Shown here: positions 34,041 through 46,615 of the stretch, piece after piece
How positions within the stretch are numbered: the first letter of the stretch is position 1
Layout of the letters: each line of letters opens with the position of its first letter
Source: Morinoia aosen
Taxonomy: Eukaryota; Arthropoda; Malacostraca; Amphipoda; Talitridae
NCBI GenBank assembly: GCA_030386875.1
Contig: CM059562.1
Location: 63,362,201-63,426,200 of the forward strand
Direction of reading: 5' to 3'
Length of the DNA: 64,000 nt
The notes under the pieces: model-generated
What the model was told of the DNA's origin: nothing
The model's database searches: none
The model's input: the letters and a program-made list of their open reading frames with translations, nothing else
Translations under genes and position numbers: made by a program

Positions 34041-37000
34041 TTAATGTCAATGTATCATTTTTCTTTTATTCAGAAGTAGTAGTTAGACTTTAAAATTTTA
34101 TCACCTTCAGGCATTGTTTTTCAGAGCATTAAAAAAGAATTTTTATAATTCGAAATGTATGTTTCAATAATGATTTTTTTTAGCAACTTGGATATCCATT
34201 TTATCTTGGAATTGAGATTAACAAGAAATCGGCCTATTTCATCTATCTCATCAACTTACATATAATGCATACACTGAACTCTTTATTTTTCATGCAATTT
34301 TGTTGATCGCCTTCACACTGAGTTTTTGATTTTGTCATAGTAATTATGCATATTCACATCTTCCTATGCTTCATAAAATTAAACAGTCTTTCTAGTGAGC
34401 ACATTTATTGCTTGGAAGTTTTTCTTTTCAACATTGCTCATTACACAATTTTTTTTCCGAGAGAGGCCAGTTCCAGTTCCAACTTTGTTGCTGCGCTTCA
34501 AAAAATGGAAACTTCACAAAGCGGAGAAACCGAAAAACGCCGAGCAATAAAGTTTGAGTACGACTTATTAACTGATACTGTCCGTTAAGAAGGATTTCAA
34601 ATACAGTTTGATTCAAATACGTTTTCTGCTCCAAATGTAACTATCAAAGTGGTTTTGGGGCAATCAGAGCATTAGATTTAGGTAAGATTTGTATTCAGTT
34701 TAGTTAAATTCCTTGTTTATTGTTTGTGTGAATGGTATGAAGAAATTGATACTTATGCTGCATTCACAATTAATAACCCACGTTACACCTCCGTATGAAA
34801 AGGATCGATTCTGTTTCCTAAAATCTTTTTAATCGTTTATGTTTTCAATAGATTGATATAAAGCTTTCGAAAAAGGATTAAGCATCAAGTTTTTTTCAGG
34901 AACAACAAAAAATTTATAGGGATTGGTTTTCAACAGCCACTTGCGTAAAATTTAATTAATGAAATGTTTAATATAATTACTATGTCTCCAGAAAAATTCT
35001 CACTTTTGTCTACTAAATCGTTCTCCCCTTTGCCTCATGAGAACCATGTATTTGAGAATAAGTAATCACTCATTCATCCAGGATAAGAATCCGTTATTAA
35101 TCCAGAAAATCGTATCAAAACTGCGCGAAGCTTTGATGCTCGAAAATCGATTACTCTCGAAGAAGACAGTTAGTGATGCCGTAAATGGCTCTGTTTACCG
35201 AACACTCATCTGTGTTAAAAGCCGACGCTCACGAACAACAGAATTGACAACAAACACTCGTTTTCGGAACTGTATTAAACCCTCCTGGGCGAGCTCGTAA
35301 ACACGATTAGCACGTCTTTCAGAACGAGTAAACTTTTCTGGCTGTACCTTTTCAAATTCCTTTGCTCTGACACATCTTATGAACTTTTGCTTGTTTAACA
35401 AATAAATTCTGCGAACATTGAATAGTAGCATAACATTGAACGTCAGAGTTCCGGTATTGATGACACGATATTGTTTACTTTAATAAGCTTTGGTAAAATA
35501 TAGTTAAAGTGAAATGACGGAACGGCCTAATTTCAGTTCATCAGATTTTGATCGGATGATGAGCTTCATGCACAAATGATTCTGAACTTTGTAGTAACTT
35601 TGTCCACTCTTAAAAATACGAGCGCTTGTGTTACCAATGCATTCGAAAATGATCCAAAAGGTCCAATATTTCAATGGTTCAGAGCAATTAACATAAGTTT
35701 CTCCCGGTCGGAAGCAGTGAGCTATGAAAAATGTCATATTTATCAAACATTTTCTGGAGCGATATGAACTATTGTACTTTTCATTCAGCAGATCAGGAGC
35801 AAGTTTATCGTCAAGTTTTGTGGTAGAAAGATTGATTATCAATTTTCAGACATTATTCTCGTGAGAGCGTGCTGGGCTTTCACATCGAAACCCACGAAAA
35901 TTAGACATTTCTGATACATCGATTACGGACTGTTATTTACTGTCCCAACATTTTTTAAAAAGAGTCTAAAAAGGACTAGAAAAGCTCCTTTGAATAGCTA
36001 CAGAGAGATATTTGCAGTGTCAATTCCTAAAGCAGATCATTCACGTGAGTTGTTTTTGTGACAGTTCCATGCGAAGATTAATCTCCTCGATGCTGGCGCG
36101 TTCATTCGATCTGGCAACCCGAGCCTCTCGTCGCGCCCGCGGCTACCAGTTTTTTTGCTGCTCTAGAGAGGTTTCAATATCACGACACAAGATGAAGCTG
36201 TTTGGTGAGAGGTCTGCTAGGAAAGCAGCGTCATTTTGAGCCCTAATATATATTACGCTGATAGCAAGACGGCAAGGGTCACCGTATCGCGATGTGGAAG
36301 GGAACCCGTGAGAAAGCGTGTACGTCTTCGTGGGAAGGCGCGTATCATGCGACCAAAACGACCGTGAAGATTGATGGCCGTCTCCTTCCGAGATTAGTTT
36401 CGCTCACATTAATAAAATGTCTTTCTTCCCTGTCTGCACTTTGTGCCTAAGCTCCACAAATCTTTTTATGAATTGGAAAATTCGAAATGCAAGTCTTCAC
36501 ATTATACATTTCACCTAGAATCTTAAATAATAAAGTCATCGAATTAGTACAAATGTTCATTTTTCCTCAAGTAACAAAATTATTACTTTTATAACTCACA
36601 TCTTTGGGAGAATTTGTAGTCTGATAATCAAGATCGTCTGCCTTTATTTCCCTCTATGATTGCTGAACACATTTCAAAATTTAAAAAATTCCTCGTGATG
36701 TTGTTTCAGCACCATCGCGATAGCCCTACAGCAGGGTTACACTGAACACGAATACTTGCGTGAAGCGCTGTCGATGTTTTTGATTACGGAGGCTGACAAA
36801 TTAGTTTCGTGCTGTATCTAGGCGTATATTTTTTCGCCAGTCGTCACGACAATGTCGCCTAACGAGTGTGCGGGCCGCAGCCCAGTCAAATAGGCTCGTT
36901 CATGAACCAGTGATTTGGAGAAAGTGAAACATGACTCCTCTCCATCACCGTAAAGTACGCACGATCAGTAACCTGATAGCTGCTGAGCGAAAGCATGACT

Positions 37001-37933
37001 GCGCACGTTCCTTTCTTCAGAGAAAGAAGCGTAGCTCTGAGCGGAAAGTGCGCAGGGCATTGCTTGTATAGGGGGAAGTGCAAGCAAACAAAGCAACCGC
37101 TCAACTTTATTTTACACTAGCTGGCAACATTAGAACTGACAGCTGGTCGGTGATGTCACGGCGCTGCGTGGTGGGCAGTAGGAGCATCATCTTCATGGTA
37201 GACATGATCATCTCCTTCCTCATTGTGCGACTGAGCAGCCAACACTTGCCCAGCAACATCTAATAAACGGTAACTCAAACTAAGGACTTTAGTATCGGAA
37301 TACGTCATGAAAAAGAATGAGGACTACGTACTGCAAACATGTGTGTTAGGCAGTATGTGCCTTGAGTAAAAGAAAAAGTTTATAACCGGTAACGAACGTA
37401 TTGTTGTTCCACATCTCTGTGTGAATAGAGGTTTTCAATGGCAATAATCAAGTTTTTACTTCAATAAAGGCAGCAAGATCCATAACAACCTGTGTCTGTT
37501 TTGATAAAGTAATTAAATAGTTGTTTTGCGGCTAACGCCACCTAGAGACCCTATAAAAAACCACTGAGACGAGATAGGTACCTAGCGCTGTATAGGTAGT
37601 ATTGGAATTAACCGCTACGACAGTATAAATGCTGACATAAACGAAGCTGTCGATTTATCACATAATTAGGAAGCTAACGTGCTTTATGATCAACCCGCAG
37701 CTATTGGTTAATCGATAAACTGAATTAAAAAAAAACTTTTTAAATCGAGAAATTGTCGACTGCAGATTAAAGAGGAAATTGGTGAGGAGATGCACCTCAT
37801 TATTGTAACAAAATGTGCGTCAAAAGTTGCTGCCCGAATGACGAAAGCAGATGAACAGGCACCAGAGTGAGTTGAATAACGTTGTTTGTAGGGTTATGTT
37901 GCATGTCACGTGACTGAGTGAAGCGATGAAATA
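34041..37933. other. No gene seen; one CpG-richer patch
   Basis: About 3.9 kb. The stretch 36050-36400 is clearly richer in G+C and CpG than its surroundings and contains a TATATATTA run (about 36249), but no open frame that I recognise. Minus-strand frames at 35195-35431 and 35504-35842 (78 and 112 codons) are unrecognised. Confidence 0.5.
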
Positions 37934-37991
37934 ACTTGAATAATGAAGTTATTGAACTTGAATAATGAAGTTATTGAATAATGAAGTTATT
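37934..37991. repeat. 22-bp tandem repeat, about 2.6 copies
   Basis: ACTTGAATAATGAAGTTATT plus GA occurs twice in direct succession (37934-37955, 37956-37977), followed by ATAATGAAGTTATT. The core AATAATGAAGTTATT is itself a weak hairpin. Confidence 0.9.
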
Positions 37992-38350
37992 CGGGTAAAT
38001 CCTGTTCAAATAACTTAAAAGTGCGATTGCGCTAATGAAATTAGTCATTGCGAAAACAAGATTGGGTGCACTTTTCTGATACTACTTTTAAAATAAAGCT
38101 ATTAAAACTTTAAACTATTTCCAACAGAGTCAGTAACACGTTCATTTTTCAATAATGTTCTCCTAGAGTTTGAATTTTTCACTAATTTCAGCTGCAAAAA
38201 TATTTATCTCTCTAAATAATTGACACATTAATTAAAAAATTGAGTCTGCAACATAGTGTGAGACCAACACGATATGAATATCAAAATTACTGCGCTATGC
38301 CGTTATTTCTGTTCTTCGTGTGAGAAACTAGCCATGATCTGAAAACAACA
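37992..38350. other. No gene seen
   Basis: AT-rich sequence leading into the PLE remnant. No PLE reverse-transcriptase residues are recognisable. Confidence 0.55.
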
Positions 38351-38739
38351 TTGCGTCTTTCTTTTAGGTACCTTGGTACGGAATACTGCAAATTGAAAAC
38401 CGGTTCCATTTTTTCAGTCAATGGATTTTTTCCGTTACTGATGTATACTTCTATCATATACAAATATAGTTGTGCGCAATGTGCATCGACGCACGTTCGA
38501 ATGACGTCACGCAATGCATGCATTAGAGTACCCGAGCATCGTGGAACAAGCTACCGTACTAGCAACTCTTCGCCCCGAGCTATTTATGCAGTAACGCATA
38601 GCCTCGCTAAACTGCGTACCATTATTGTTATTATTTCCGGAATGATTTTAGGGTGGTCAATAGTTCATATATTGACTGTGAAACAACTATTTTAGACTCG
38701 TTACATTTTTCAAAGAAAAAATCTTTTAGGGAAGTTTAA
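38351..38739 (+). mobile_element. PLE GIY-YIG endonuclease remnant, decayed
   Basis: The first frame (38351 to about 38630) shows FRYLGTEYCKL, then PLLMYTSIIYKYSCAQC (the start of the endonuclease, VVY-x-Y-x-C-x2-C type), ASTHVRMTSRN at the place of the YIG-x-T-x-R motif (Y and G both replaced), PEHRGTSYRTSN and THSLA. A frameshift to another frame near 38631-38637 restores the C-terminal tail: FRNDFRVVNSSYIDCETTIL followed by DSLHF, ending at TAA 38737-38739. It differs from the 33-kb copies in most variable positions, so it is another PLE family. The catalytic tyrosine and glycine are lost, so it is inactive. Confidence 0.82.
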
Positions 38740-38889
38740 TTTATACCAAAAATACACTCAGTTCATATTTTTTTGCTTGGTAAAATGCTACACATGTAAA
38801 TTTGGAGAATTTTGGTCCTTAACACGTGCAAGTTTAGCATACAATTTTTTCATGACGTCAACTTTTCAAAGCACACATCATAGTTTTTG

Positions 38890-39016
38890 GCGAAGCTTTT
38901 CTTAAAATTTGAATATAACTTTTTGATGGAACATTCCTTAAACTTTTGCATTGAACTTTTTTGGATGGAGCTTTCCTTAAATTTTTAATTGACCTTTTTG
39001 CTGGAGCTGATCTTAA
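38890..39016. repeat. 36-39-bp tandem repeat, about 3 copies
   Basis: The TTAA anchors at 38902, 38938, 38977 and 39013 are spaced 36, 39 and 36 bp. Each unit reads TTAAA...TTTGxATTGAACTTTTT followed by TGGAGCTTTCC-like sequence, with many substitutions. Confidence 0.8.
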
Positions 39017-42000
39017 AAAAATATAAGCAAATGATTTATGTTATAAGTATTTGCATCAATTCAAGTAAGAAAAAAGCTATCGATTCAAAGGAAAACTGTT
39101 AAGGTCGAATCTCGGACCGCGTATAGCTTTTACTTTCCTCGGTCTATTTGTGTGCAACATCACTCGATCTCCATAATAATCAGTCGCATTCTTACTATAG
39201 ATATCTTTCTATTTGAAAAACATATGTTTACCGTTATATATCGTCCAGCGTTACGTTGTTTAGAGGGAATGCATAAACAGGTCATACTTCAGCGAAATTA
39301 CTCCATTGCATGCTGAGTAGCAGTTAGTTTCTGGCGACTGTTTGTACGCTCCCAGTTAGCGAAATTTCGGTGAAAGGAGCGCGCATGTCTGCAATATTTG
39401 ATGCACCAAAATTAAAATACTATGCCGAATTACTTTGATAAAAGTAAACAATGCGCAGTGTTCTTGACAAGCTTCCTTGTCTGTATAATTGTCAATACTG
39501 AATAATTTCTGTCGAGTGCAGCATTATGAAGTACTGAGGAGAAGCTTCAAGAACTTCAATAGTTGCGTGAATTTTAATTTTGGTACAATATATGGAGCTG
39601 TAAAATAGTTATTGACAACTTTCGTAAAATTACGTCAGTTTTAAAGGAAACTATCACAAAAAGGAAGCGAAAGTGAGACTGAATACCACAGTATTATTAA
39701 CATTGATAGAAAATGATTCCTTTTCATTCAGCATAGAGAGAACAGAAATAATTTTTAATCCCACGCCTCTTGAAATTTGAAATTCTAACTCGTATTGAAT
39801 CAAAAAATCCCCCATTATTTTATAGGTCTAGAGGAGTACAAAATAATTGATTATTAGAAACTTATAAACGAAGAACGCTATTAATAATGAAATCAGATTT
39901 ATCAGAAATTTACAAGGTCTTGGAAGAAAATACCTACAAAGAATCTTTTCACACTGTAAAACGTTTCGGACACCAGCTCCATCCTCAGTAAGTTATTCTG
40001 TAAAGAATAATAAAATTGAAAAAAGAAAAGTTCTGTCAAATCTAAAGCACAATTTTTTTAACAATAAAGTAATAATTAATTACTTCACTACACTAAACTT
40101 ATTCTCTTCGGAAAATTCATTCAGTTTTCACTTGCTTACAGGGAACTTGAGTTGTGTTAAGTGGCCATACCTTCGTCTTTTTTAAGGCCATCAAAAGACA
40201 TTTATTCATAAACAGATGCTTTTCCCTCGTATGACCCGTAATCGCTTATATTCTATAATACCTTGGTGCACCTTCTCTCAGCTCGTAGAAAATTTTTATG
40301 CCGTAAGGAAACAGTTTGGGAAATGAAAAACTTAGCGACTTTTAATGTTAAAAAAATCGTTCAAGCATCATTTTGGCACGCGGTGCCTGGTTACAAAGAA
40401 AATTCTATCGGGGTGGGGGAAAGCAGCGCTGCTTATTACAGCAACGAATTATCGCATCCAAGAATAATACTACACAACCGAAGGGCTCATCTATTTGCGC
40501 TCAGACAACTTGCAATACAACTCCTCGTTATGATCTAAAGATGTTTCCTTGCCCACATGTTGAGCTCAGCCCTACACGCATTACTACCTTCGCTCGCGCG
40601 GTCGACGCAACTCATGTCTGGGCCTCACATATTACATCAAGTGCAGGGTCATAGAAATGTAAACACGGCGCTTGCCAAGACTACAATAGCGGCTTGAACT
40701 AATTACATAGCTGCCTTGACAGGAGCAGCCATCGTTCTTCGCGCATAAACGACCTGCCGCGAGACGTCAAACTGAAAGAAACATCGGTATGACTTCCTGA
40801 AGGGAACTTCTCTTTAATCGTAGGCATAATGACTAGAGAATATGAGCGCAAAATTGGTGTAAGTATGTTTACTCACCCACGTTCCAGTACATACATAGTA
40901 CTCGCAACAGATAATGTCTTTTCATCTAGCAATACGAGTTAAAACTAGTTTCAGGAATTATAACTCGGAATAAATTATCATGAGCAAAAAATGAATACAT
41001 TCTCGCATTTTAAAGGTTTTACATTTTCCCGGCTTTACAGTTATGTTGTTTGACTTTCGAGACTCGTTTCCTGTTTTTCTTGTAGAAGTCGGTTACATCA
41101 ATAGACTGTTCGTCTAAAAGTAGCAGCGAGAACGCCCACGCTCAGCCTCTCGGCTCAGCTTTCTAGTAATGGTGTCCACAGAACAGCTTAAAGCATTGAC
41201 ACAAAACACATTTTCATGTAAATTCGCGCTATACATCTAACAGACATTACCGTGTCAGTCCAAGTTTGGGCAGTACGCGATCAAAAGCTGCAGAAAGCAC
41301 GGAGTGAGGGTGGAGTGTTTCGTAGTTGCTACAGACTTCAATTTGCATTGCTTATCGGACACAAAACCTGACCACCAAAATCAATGGGCCAACCGTCTTT
41401 ATAGTACAGGTCTTCCCTTGCACGGGAGGGCGTGTTTCGTTTTCGATAAGTTCAAACTTGCAGCATACTCACTGAAGCTGTCAAGCGCTACTCTAGACTT
41501 CGCATTGAATGCTGTTCCTGATAGCTGAGTTGAGCATGCAGCGAACTCTAGCAAGTGAGAGTAAAATTAATATCGAATATTTTCAAGAAAGTTCAATTTA
41601 TTTTCAGACCCTTTCATCTTCACTCATTTAATATTCAGAATCACAAGACGAAACCCCATTAAGAAATGTTTTCTAGAATTATTCTTTGGAATGTTACTTT
41701 CTTTCAAAAATTAAAAAAGAGCAGTGAAAGGAAAACGCTCCATTGTCTGTGAGAACAATGGCCTTATTTGGAGTGGCTTCGTCTTCGCAGGCTATGAATC
41801 GCTCCATTATAGAAATGCAAGGTAATTACAGGGCTGTTCCGCGATGATTCTTCACAGGCTCGCTTAATTCTGCGCTCAGGACGCGCCAGTCGTCGTCTGA
41901 ATTCAGAAGCTGTGCGAGTCAGAGATTTTCAGGCCAGCATTGTCGCTGCTCCCAAATGCAGACGCTTTGTCTCGCCTTAGAACGTAAATATCAGGAGGAA

Positions 42001-44725
42001 ACAAAGGAATGTATTAGTTTTCCTGCAAGTCAACTTCGCCGCTTGCCTGTTTTGTAACAGCTCGATTTCCCTGTGCTAAAAGAACATTGTGAAATTTTTA
42101 GAAGTATTTACTGTCATTTTAAATGCGTCCTTTTTCCAAGTGCTGCATTTTTATTTAAGGTCCAAATTCAAGGTAATGTGAATTATATGCGTAGTTTTTG
42201 TTGAAGTGGCTACATACTGAACTTATCCATTATTCCACGAGTTATGCTTGCCTAATCTAACATCCGTCATTTCATATTATTTGACTGAGCAAGAAATGTA
42301 TCTTTTGTGTATACATTGACTTCTAACTGCACTCGTTTCTGGCTCGCACATTTTATTTTTAAGACGTGGTTCACTTGGGAAAGCAGCCGAGACTTGACGG
42401 GATTAATAACCGTCGTCACACGAAATCCAGAAAAATACAACGTTAAAGGTTCTTGTAAAATCTTGGATGAGACATTTTTGAGAAAACCTTCAATATATTA
42501 AATTCACACGAGTGATATGTAACCAGCGTTCCATTTACAGTGAATAAGAGAATCAACCGTTAATAATAACGATTAACGATATGAAGTTTCAACCAGCCAG
42601 TGAAAACACTCGTAATCCCTGATCTCTGATTTTCAGAGGTTCATTTTTAGAGTTCTTCGATTTATTCCTTAATCCCTCATAACGATTTTTTGGAGTACAA
42701 TTGTTGCCACCACTTTTTCGCGGCTAAATATGCATTATTCCCATTACCATAGCAATTACACGTGAAAATAAAGTTTATGCAGCCAAGAAATTAAAAACAT
42801 AACCCATTTTAGCATATTCTAAGCTATGCTCCTCGTTGACCGCAGAACTGCTTGTGTAATGGGCGGTGATACTAGTGGCAGTGAGCGCTCCTCTTTAAGA
42901 TAAGACTCACTAAAAACGCGTCTCGGACTGCCCATAAACACTCCATGAGCCCCAGCCTGGCGATAGGGCGCCGAACCTGAAATATCCGCGTCAGTACGTG
43001 TTCTCTGAATTAGTATCTCGTTCATTACTCATGCATGGCGATAACTTATCAGAAAATATGCTACAAGTATCTGAGCGACCTCCAAACGGACAAGACCCAC
43101 ATTTTTGCAGGCATCCTAATACTATATTTGTTGTTTTCGAACCCGATAGGAAAAAGCTGAAGTTTAGCACCCTTTCTTGTGGGAGTTTTTGTTTCGCACA
43201 ACGCTAAGCACTTCTGTCTGAAGTCTATTCGGTGTCTGTATAATAGTGTTCGATGCTCTCTGTTCCAAGCGGATGTCGAAACTGGTTTAGTTTCAATATT
43301 CGCATTCCTAATGGAAAGATTATAGGTAGAATTACCTCAATTATTCGGTAGATAAAATTTGTAGAATATCAAGGCACAATTTTTGGAGGCACTTATGCTG
43401 AAAGTCAGTTCTAAAAAACGGCTGGCTCTAACATGAGAGAGACAGAAAAACGTAAAACTAAAGATTAAGGTTTTTACCTCAATTTCCAATGGAGACTTAC
43501 TCTTGGAAGAGTAGAAAAAATAATCATCGAAAAAATCAGGGTTGCAATGTTTCAAAGGCTAGGTTGTCATAAAAAGACAGTTTATTAAAGTTAAATACAA
43601 ATTTATGACAGACAAAAACTACATACACGAGCCTCAAAGTCTCTAAGCTTCACATGCTCATAACTCATTGCTCTCTGATTTAATTCTTTCTGGTTCTTGA
43701 ATCACAAATACGTAGGGTAAAAATTTAAAAAATATTTCTGTATCTCACTAATAATTTCTGATTTTGGTGATATTTTGGCTCCGTATGAATAGAGTTTTGC
43801 CCAAAAATCAAAACACGAAGAGCTTAATTAACAAGGGAATTGAATCATACATTAAATGAAAGCCTGCAGAATACAGCGTAAACTTATTTGAAGAAAATAA
43901 GTTCTTTTTTAAGGTGACTTTTAAATACGAGAGAAGTACTATACCATTCTTTTAAATTTTCAATTTCAATACAATACAATACAAAAATGTACTGAATAAT
44001 AACAACCCATGCATTTTATCATTTGTATTCATAAACTGCATATCAATTCTTTTGCTAGAAAATGTCCTTATAGCCCCGGTGTACCAAATAATCAGGGGAG
44101 CTATTTATAATTTGTTAGCATGGTGAGCTTTACGGAGGGTCGTCGCTTATCATAAACTACGTGAGTACATAAATACAACACCGACGTCACTCTCTTGGAG
44201 AGACAATGTACCTCAATCACATACATTAATGGCCACACTCTCGTGCATGTAGTAGACTCAGGTCTGCGGCTGCTCTCGACGCAGTTGGGAACATATCGCT
44301 CATTGGGAAGAATAACGTCACAAGTCGGAATTCTTGATTTTTCAGAAGAAGGGATTCAAACACTGCAAACTGCTTTACAGAATTAGCTTTGATCGAAAAA
44401 AGGAATCCTTCCTTATGGTCAATTTTGAAGTTACACTTACAACGTTTTTACCAAAATACGTAGAACAAAATACATAGAACGGTACGTAGAACAACATGCT
44501 GTTGGTGCGCACGAACATTGATGTGAATACCTGCAGAACATTGTTGTAATTTATGTTCATAATAAAACTGTTCAACGAGCAATTGTGGGTGAACTGAGAA
44601 TTTTTGGACCTGTGAATTCAGCAGTGGAAGTGACATCGGCATTCTCGGATTGTTATTTGTTAGTATTATACACAGATTAAGATGTGCTATATCTGTCAAA
44701 TGAAGTTATTTTTTTGAAGTGAAGC
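39017..44725. other. No gene seen
   Basis: About 5.7 kb of unique sequence. Overlapping plus-strand frames at 40263-40654 (91 and 93 codons) lie in a GC-richer patch but are unrecognised. A short ATACA run (about 43970-43985) is present. Nothing else stands out. Confidence 0.5.
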
Positions 44726-44760
44726 TGCAAATGGGGCCACTATTAAGTGGCCCCATTGCA
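44726..44760. repeat. GC-rich hairpin in AT-rich DNA
   Basis: TGCAAATGGGGCCACT, a short TATTA spacer, then AGTGGCCCCATTGCA: arms of 15-16 bp with one bulged A. The GGGGCC/GGCCCC core contrasts with the AT-rich surroundings. Confidence 0.8.
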
Positions 44761-44957
44761 GACATGTGTGCAGTGGAAATTTTAATAATTAAAATATGTG
44801 TTATCACATTTATAAATTTAAAATATTCTTCTTTGAAATTATTATATATAATAATTAAAACAAAAACTTATTAAAATAAAAAATAATTAATAAGTGATGA
44901 ATGATTGTTTTTTTTGTGAATGTACTTTGACATATACGGACCCATAAAGAGTAGTGG

Positions 44958-45137
44958 GACTTAAAATATAAATAGTGGTAAAGATAGCTGATTGAAAAAT
45001 CATTTTAACAAGTGAACGTTTTGGCTTGAAGCTCAAGACATTATGAAAATGGCTTGGGCTTGAAGCCGAAACTTTCACTTATTAAAATGATTTTTCAAAT
45101 CAGCTATCTTTCTTCTCCTTTTTATTTTAAAACTGGC
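44958..45137. repeat. 180-bp foldback, possibly a PLE terminus
   Basis: The strong arms are 44981-45037 and 45053-45110, inverted copies differing at a handful of positions (shared words AAGATAGCTGATT, AAAAATCATTTTAA, AAGTGAA). Weaker inverted similarity extends out to about 44958 and 45137. The 15-bp spacer plus the start of the right arm reads ATTATGAAAATGGCTTGGGC, then TTGAAGCCGAAAC. That is a GGCTT/AAGCC stem followed directly by GAAAC, as in the stem II/GAAA part of a hammerhead, with an imperfect CTGATGA box (ATTATGA). It lies about 390 bp upstream of, and in the same orientation as, the PLE remnant at 45528-45972. A PLE terminal repeat pair is one reading; a MITE is another. Confidence 0.7.
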
Positions 45138-45527
45138 AGGAGTGCTCCAACAAAATTTAGTCCTGGGATTCGTTCTGCTTATAGTGGGGTAATTTTGAAT
45201 GGAGATATTCGGCTTGGAACATCTTTTCCGAAAAAAATTGTTGAAACTGCACCGACCTATCCAGTGTATTCTCGCTTCCTAACTCATGTTTTATCAGTAA
45301 GAATTTTCATTATTTCGTTGTTTTCCATTGAATGAATGAACTGATTGGAAGATATATTCATCCTACATTTTATATAAGACGACTGAGAACACTTAATATG
45401 TCCTCCCATTTGTTGGCTAGAAATTTGAAAATTAAACAAGATAATTTTTATAATTTTTCAAAATATCTTTGAGTAAAATTCATTTCGTATCATGTTTGCT
45501 CACAAGTAAACTCAATTTATTCGTCAC
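45138..45527. other. Spacer between foldback and PLE remnant
   Basis: No reverse-transcriptase residues are recognisable. The last 60 bp may already be decayed PLE coding sequence (THF-like residues leading into FTDVLPLC). Confidence 0.4.
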
Positions 45528-45972
45528 TTCACGGATGTTTTACCGCTATGTACGAGCGACCTTTCCTTGTATTTAATGTTAGATGCGGCCTTCGCAGTAT
45601 TTAGGTTCCACTCACCGAGCGCTATGCGTGATGGCTGCAGAGCTTGCCTTTCGTACTCTTAGAACAAGCAGCCTCCTTTGTTACCTTCCCCATTTAAACA
45701 CAAGCCTACGGCTCTTAAGCACAAGTTATGAATGCAAATTAACTCACAATTTTAGACTCATATTCATCACGTTTAACCTCAAAATTTTAGAATCACGCTT
45801 TATCTACAAGCTAAGACCATCTCTTCATGACATTCAGAGTGCTTCCCCCTCCCATCCCATCCCATTCACCGAAAATAATCAACAGGTAGGTTTTAATTTA
45901 GGGTTCGTTTTCTTGGTTCTTACCATTCATAGCTATTTAGAGAGTATTGTGAGTCATGTATTAATTAAATAA
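45528..45972 (+). mobile_element. PLE GIY-YIG endonuclease remnant with two frameshifts
   Basis: Three frames in succession give one PLE endonuclease: FTDVLPLC in the first (the usual F-x-x-KD-x-LP-x-L segment), VFNVRCGLRS in the second (VVY-x-x-x-C-type start), then a 129-codon frame from ATG 45583. That third frame carries SQYLGSTHRALCVMAAEL, where YLGST-x-R matches the second half of the GIY-YIG motif and AAEL stands where E-H-x-G is usual. It goes on to YECKLTHNFRLI and the tail LKILESRFIYKLRPSLHDIQ followed by SAS. That tail, with ILES and K-x-RPSL-x-D, is the most family-typical stretch in the window. It is distinct from the 33- and 38-kb families. Not functional. Confidence 0.85.
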
Positions 45973-46475
45973 TGCTTTTCCCCTTTATCTCAGACTCTTA
46001 GTTGCTTAAATAGCTGATCCTCAAGACGTTCTCATTACATAAATACTTAAGAGATATTATGCCGTATGAAAAATGCTTTTCTCCTTTTATAATGAGATAT
46101 TACACTATTTTCGACAGCCTCAGAGTTTTGCATGGCTGATATGCAAGCAGTACTTGAACTTTGTTTTGACGTAATTTTTTCCTCTGATGAGAGACCAAGG
46201 TGGCCGCTCATAAACAACAGCCGCAGCGAAAATTTTTTTCAGATTCGCAAGCACTTATTATGGTTTCTGTCACGGAATCACGAGCGTGTTTGATCCATGT
46301 TTTGTCCAGGCGGTCTTGCCGGTTATAGGGATACTGCCCAAAAATATCCGATTGTTGGGTTTACGCACAAATTCTTTCTATACTAATCTACAATAGTTCA
46401 GGTTTGAAAGTTTTGAGATTAATTTATAAAAATGCAAGTTGACACTTTTTCAATACTCGATTGGAGATAACGTCG
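45973..46475. other. No gene seen
   Basis: Sequence following the PLE remnant; no polyadenylation or terminal repeat could be identified. Confidence 0.5.
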
Positions 46476-46615
46476 TTCCCAATGAGGTAGAAACTCGACT
46501 TTGATCGTTAAATCTACGTGTGTTTACACAAACGTGGTCATTACGGGGCAGTCTCGAGGGCAGAGAATGAGGTAGAAGCTCGCGTGATGCCTTTGTTAAA
46601 CACGTTTACTAACCA
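46476..46615. repeat. Diverged tandem duplication, about 88 bp period
   Basis: AATGAGGTAGAAACTCG at about 46480 recurs as AATGAGGTAGAAGCTCG at about 46568. Similarity continues weakly into TTGTTAAACACG against CGTTAAATCTACG. Two diverged copies. Confidence 0.6.

Noticed and set aside
24140-42610. Possible repeat shared by 24140-24220 and 42550-42620 (ACGATATGAAGT, AAAACACT)
   Set aside because: Matches are too short and scattered to distinguish from chance.
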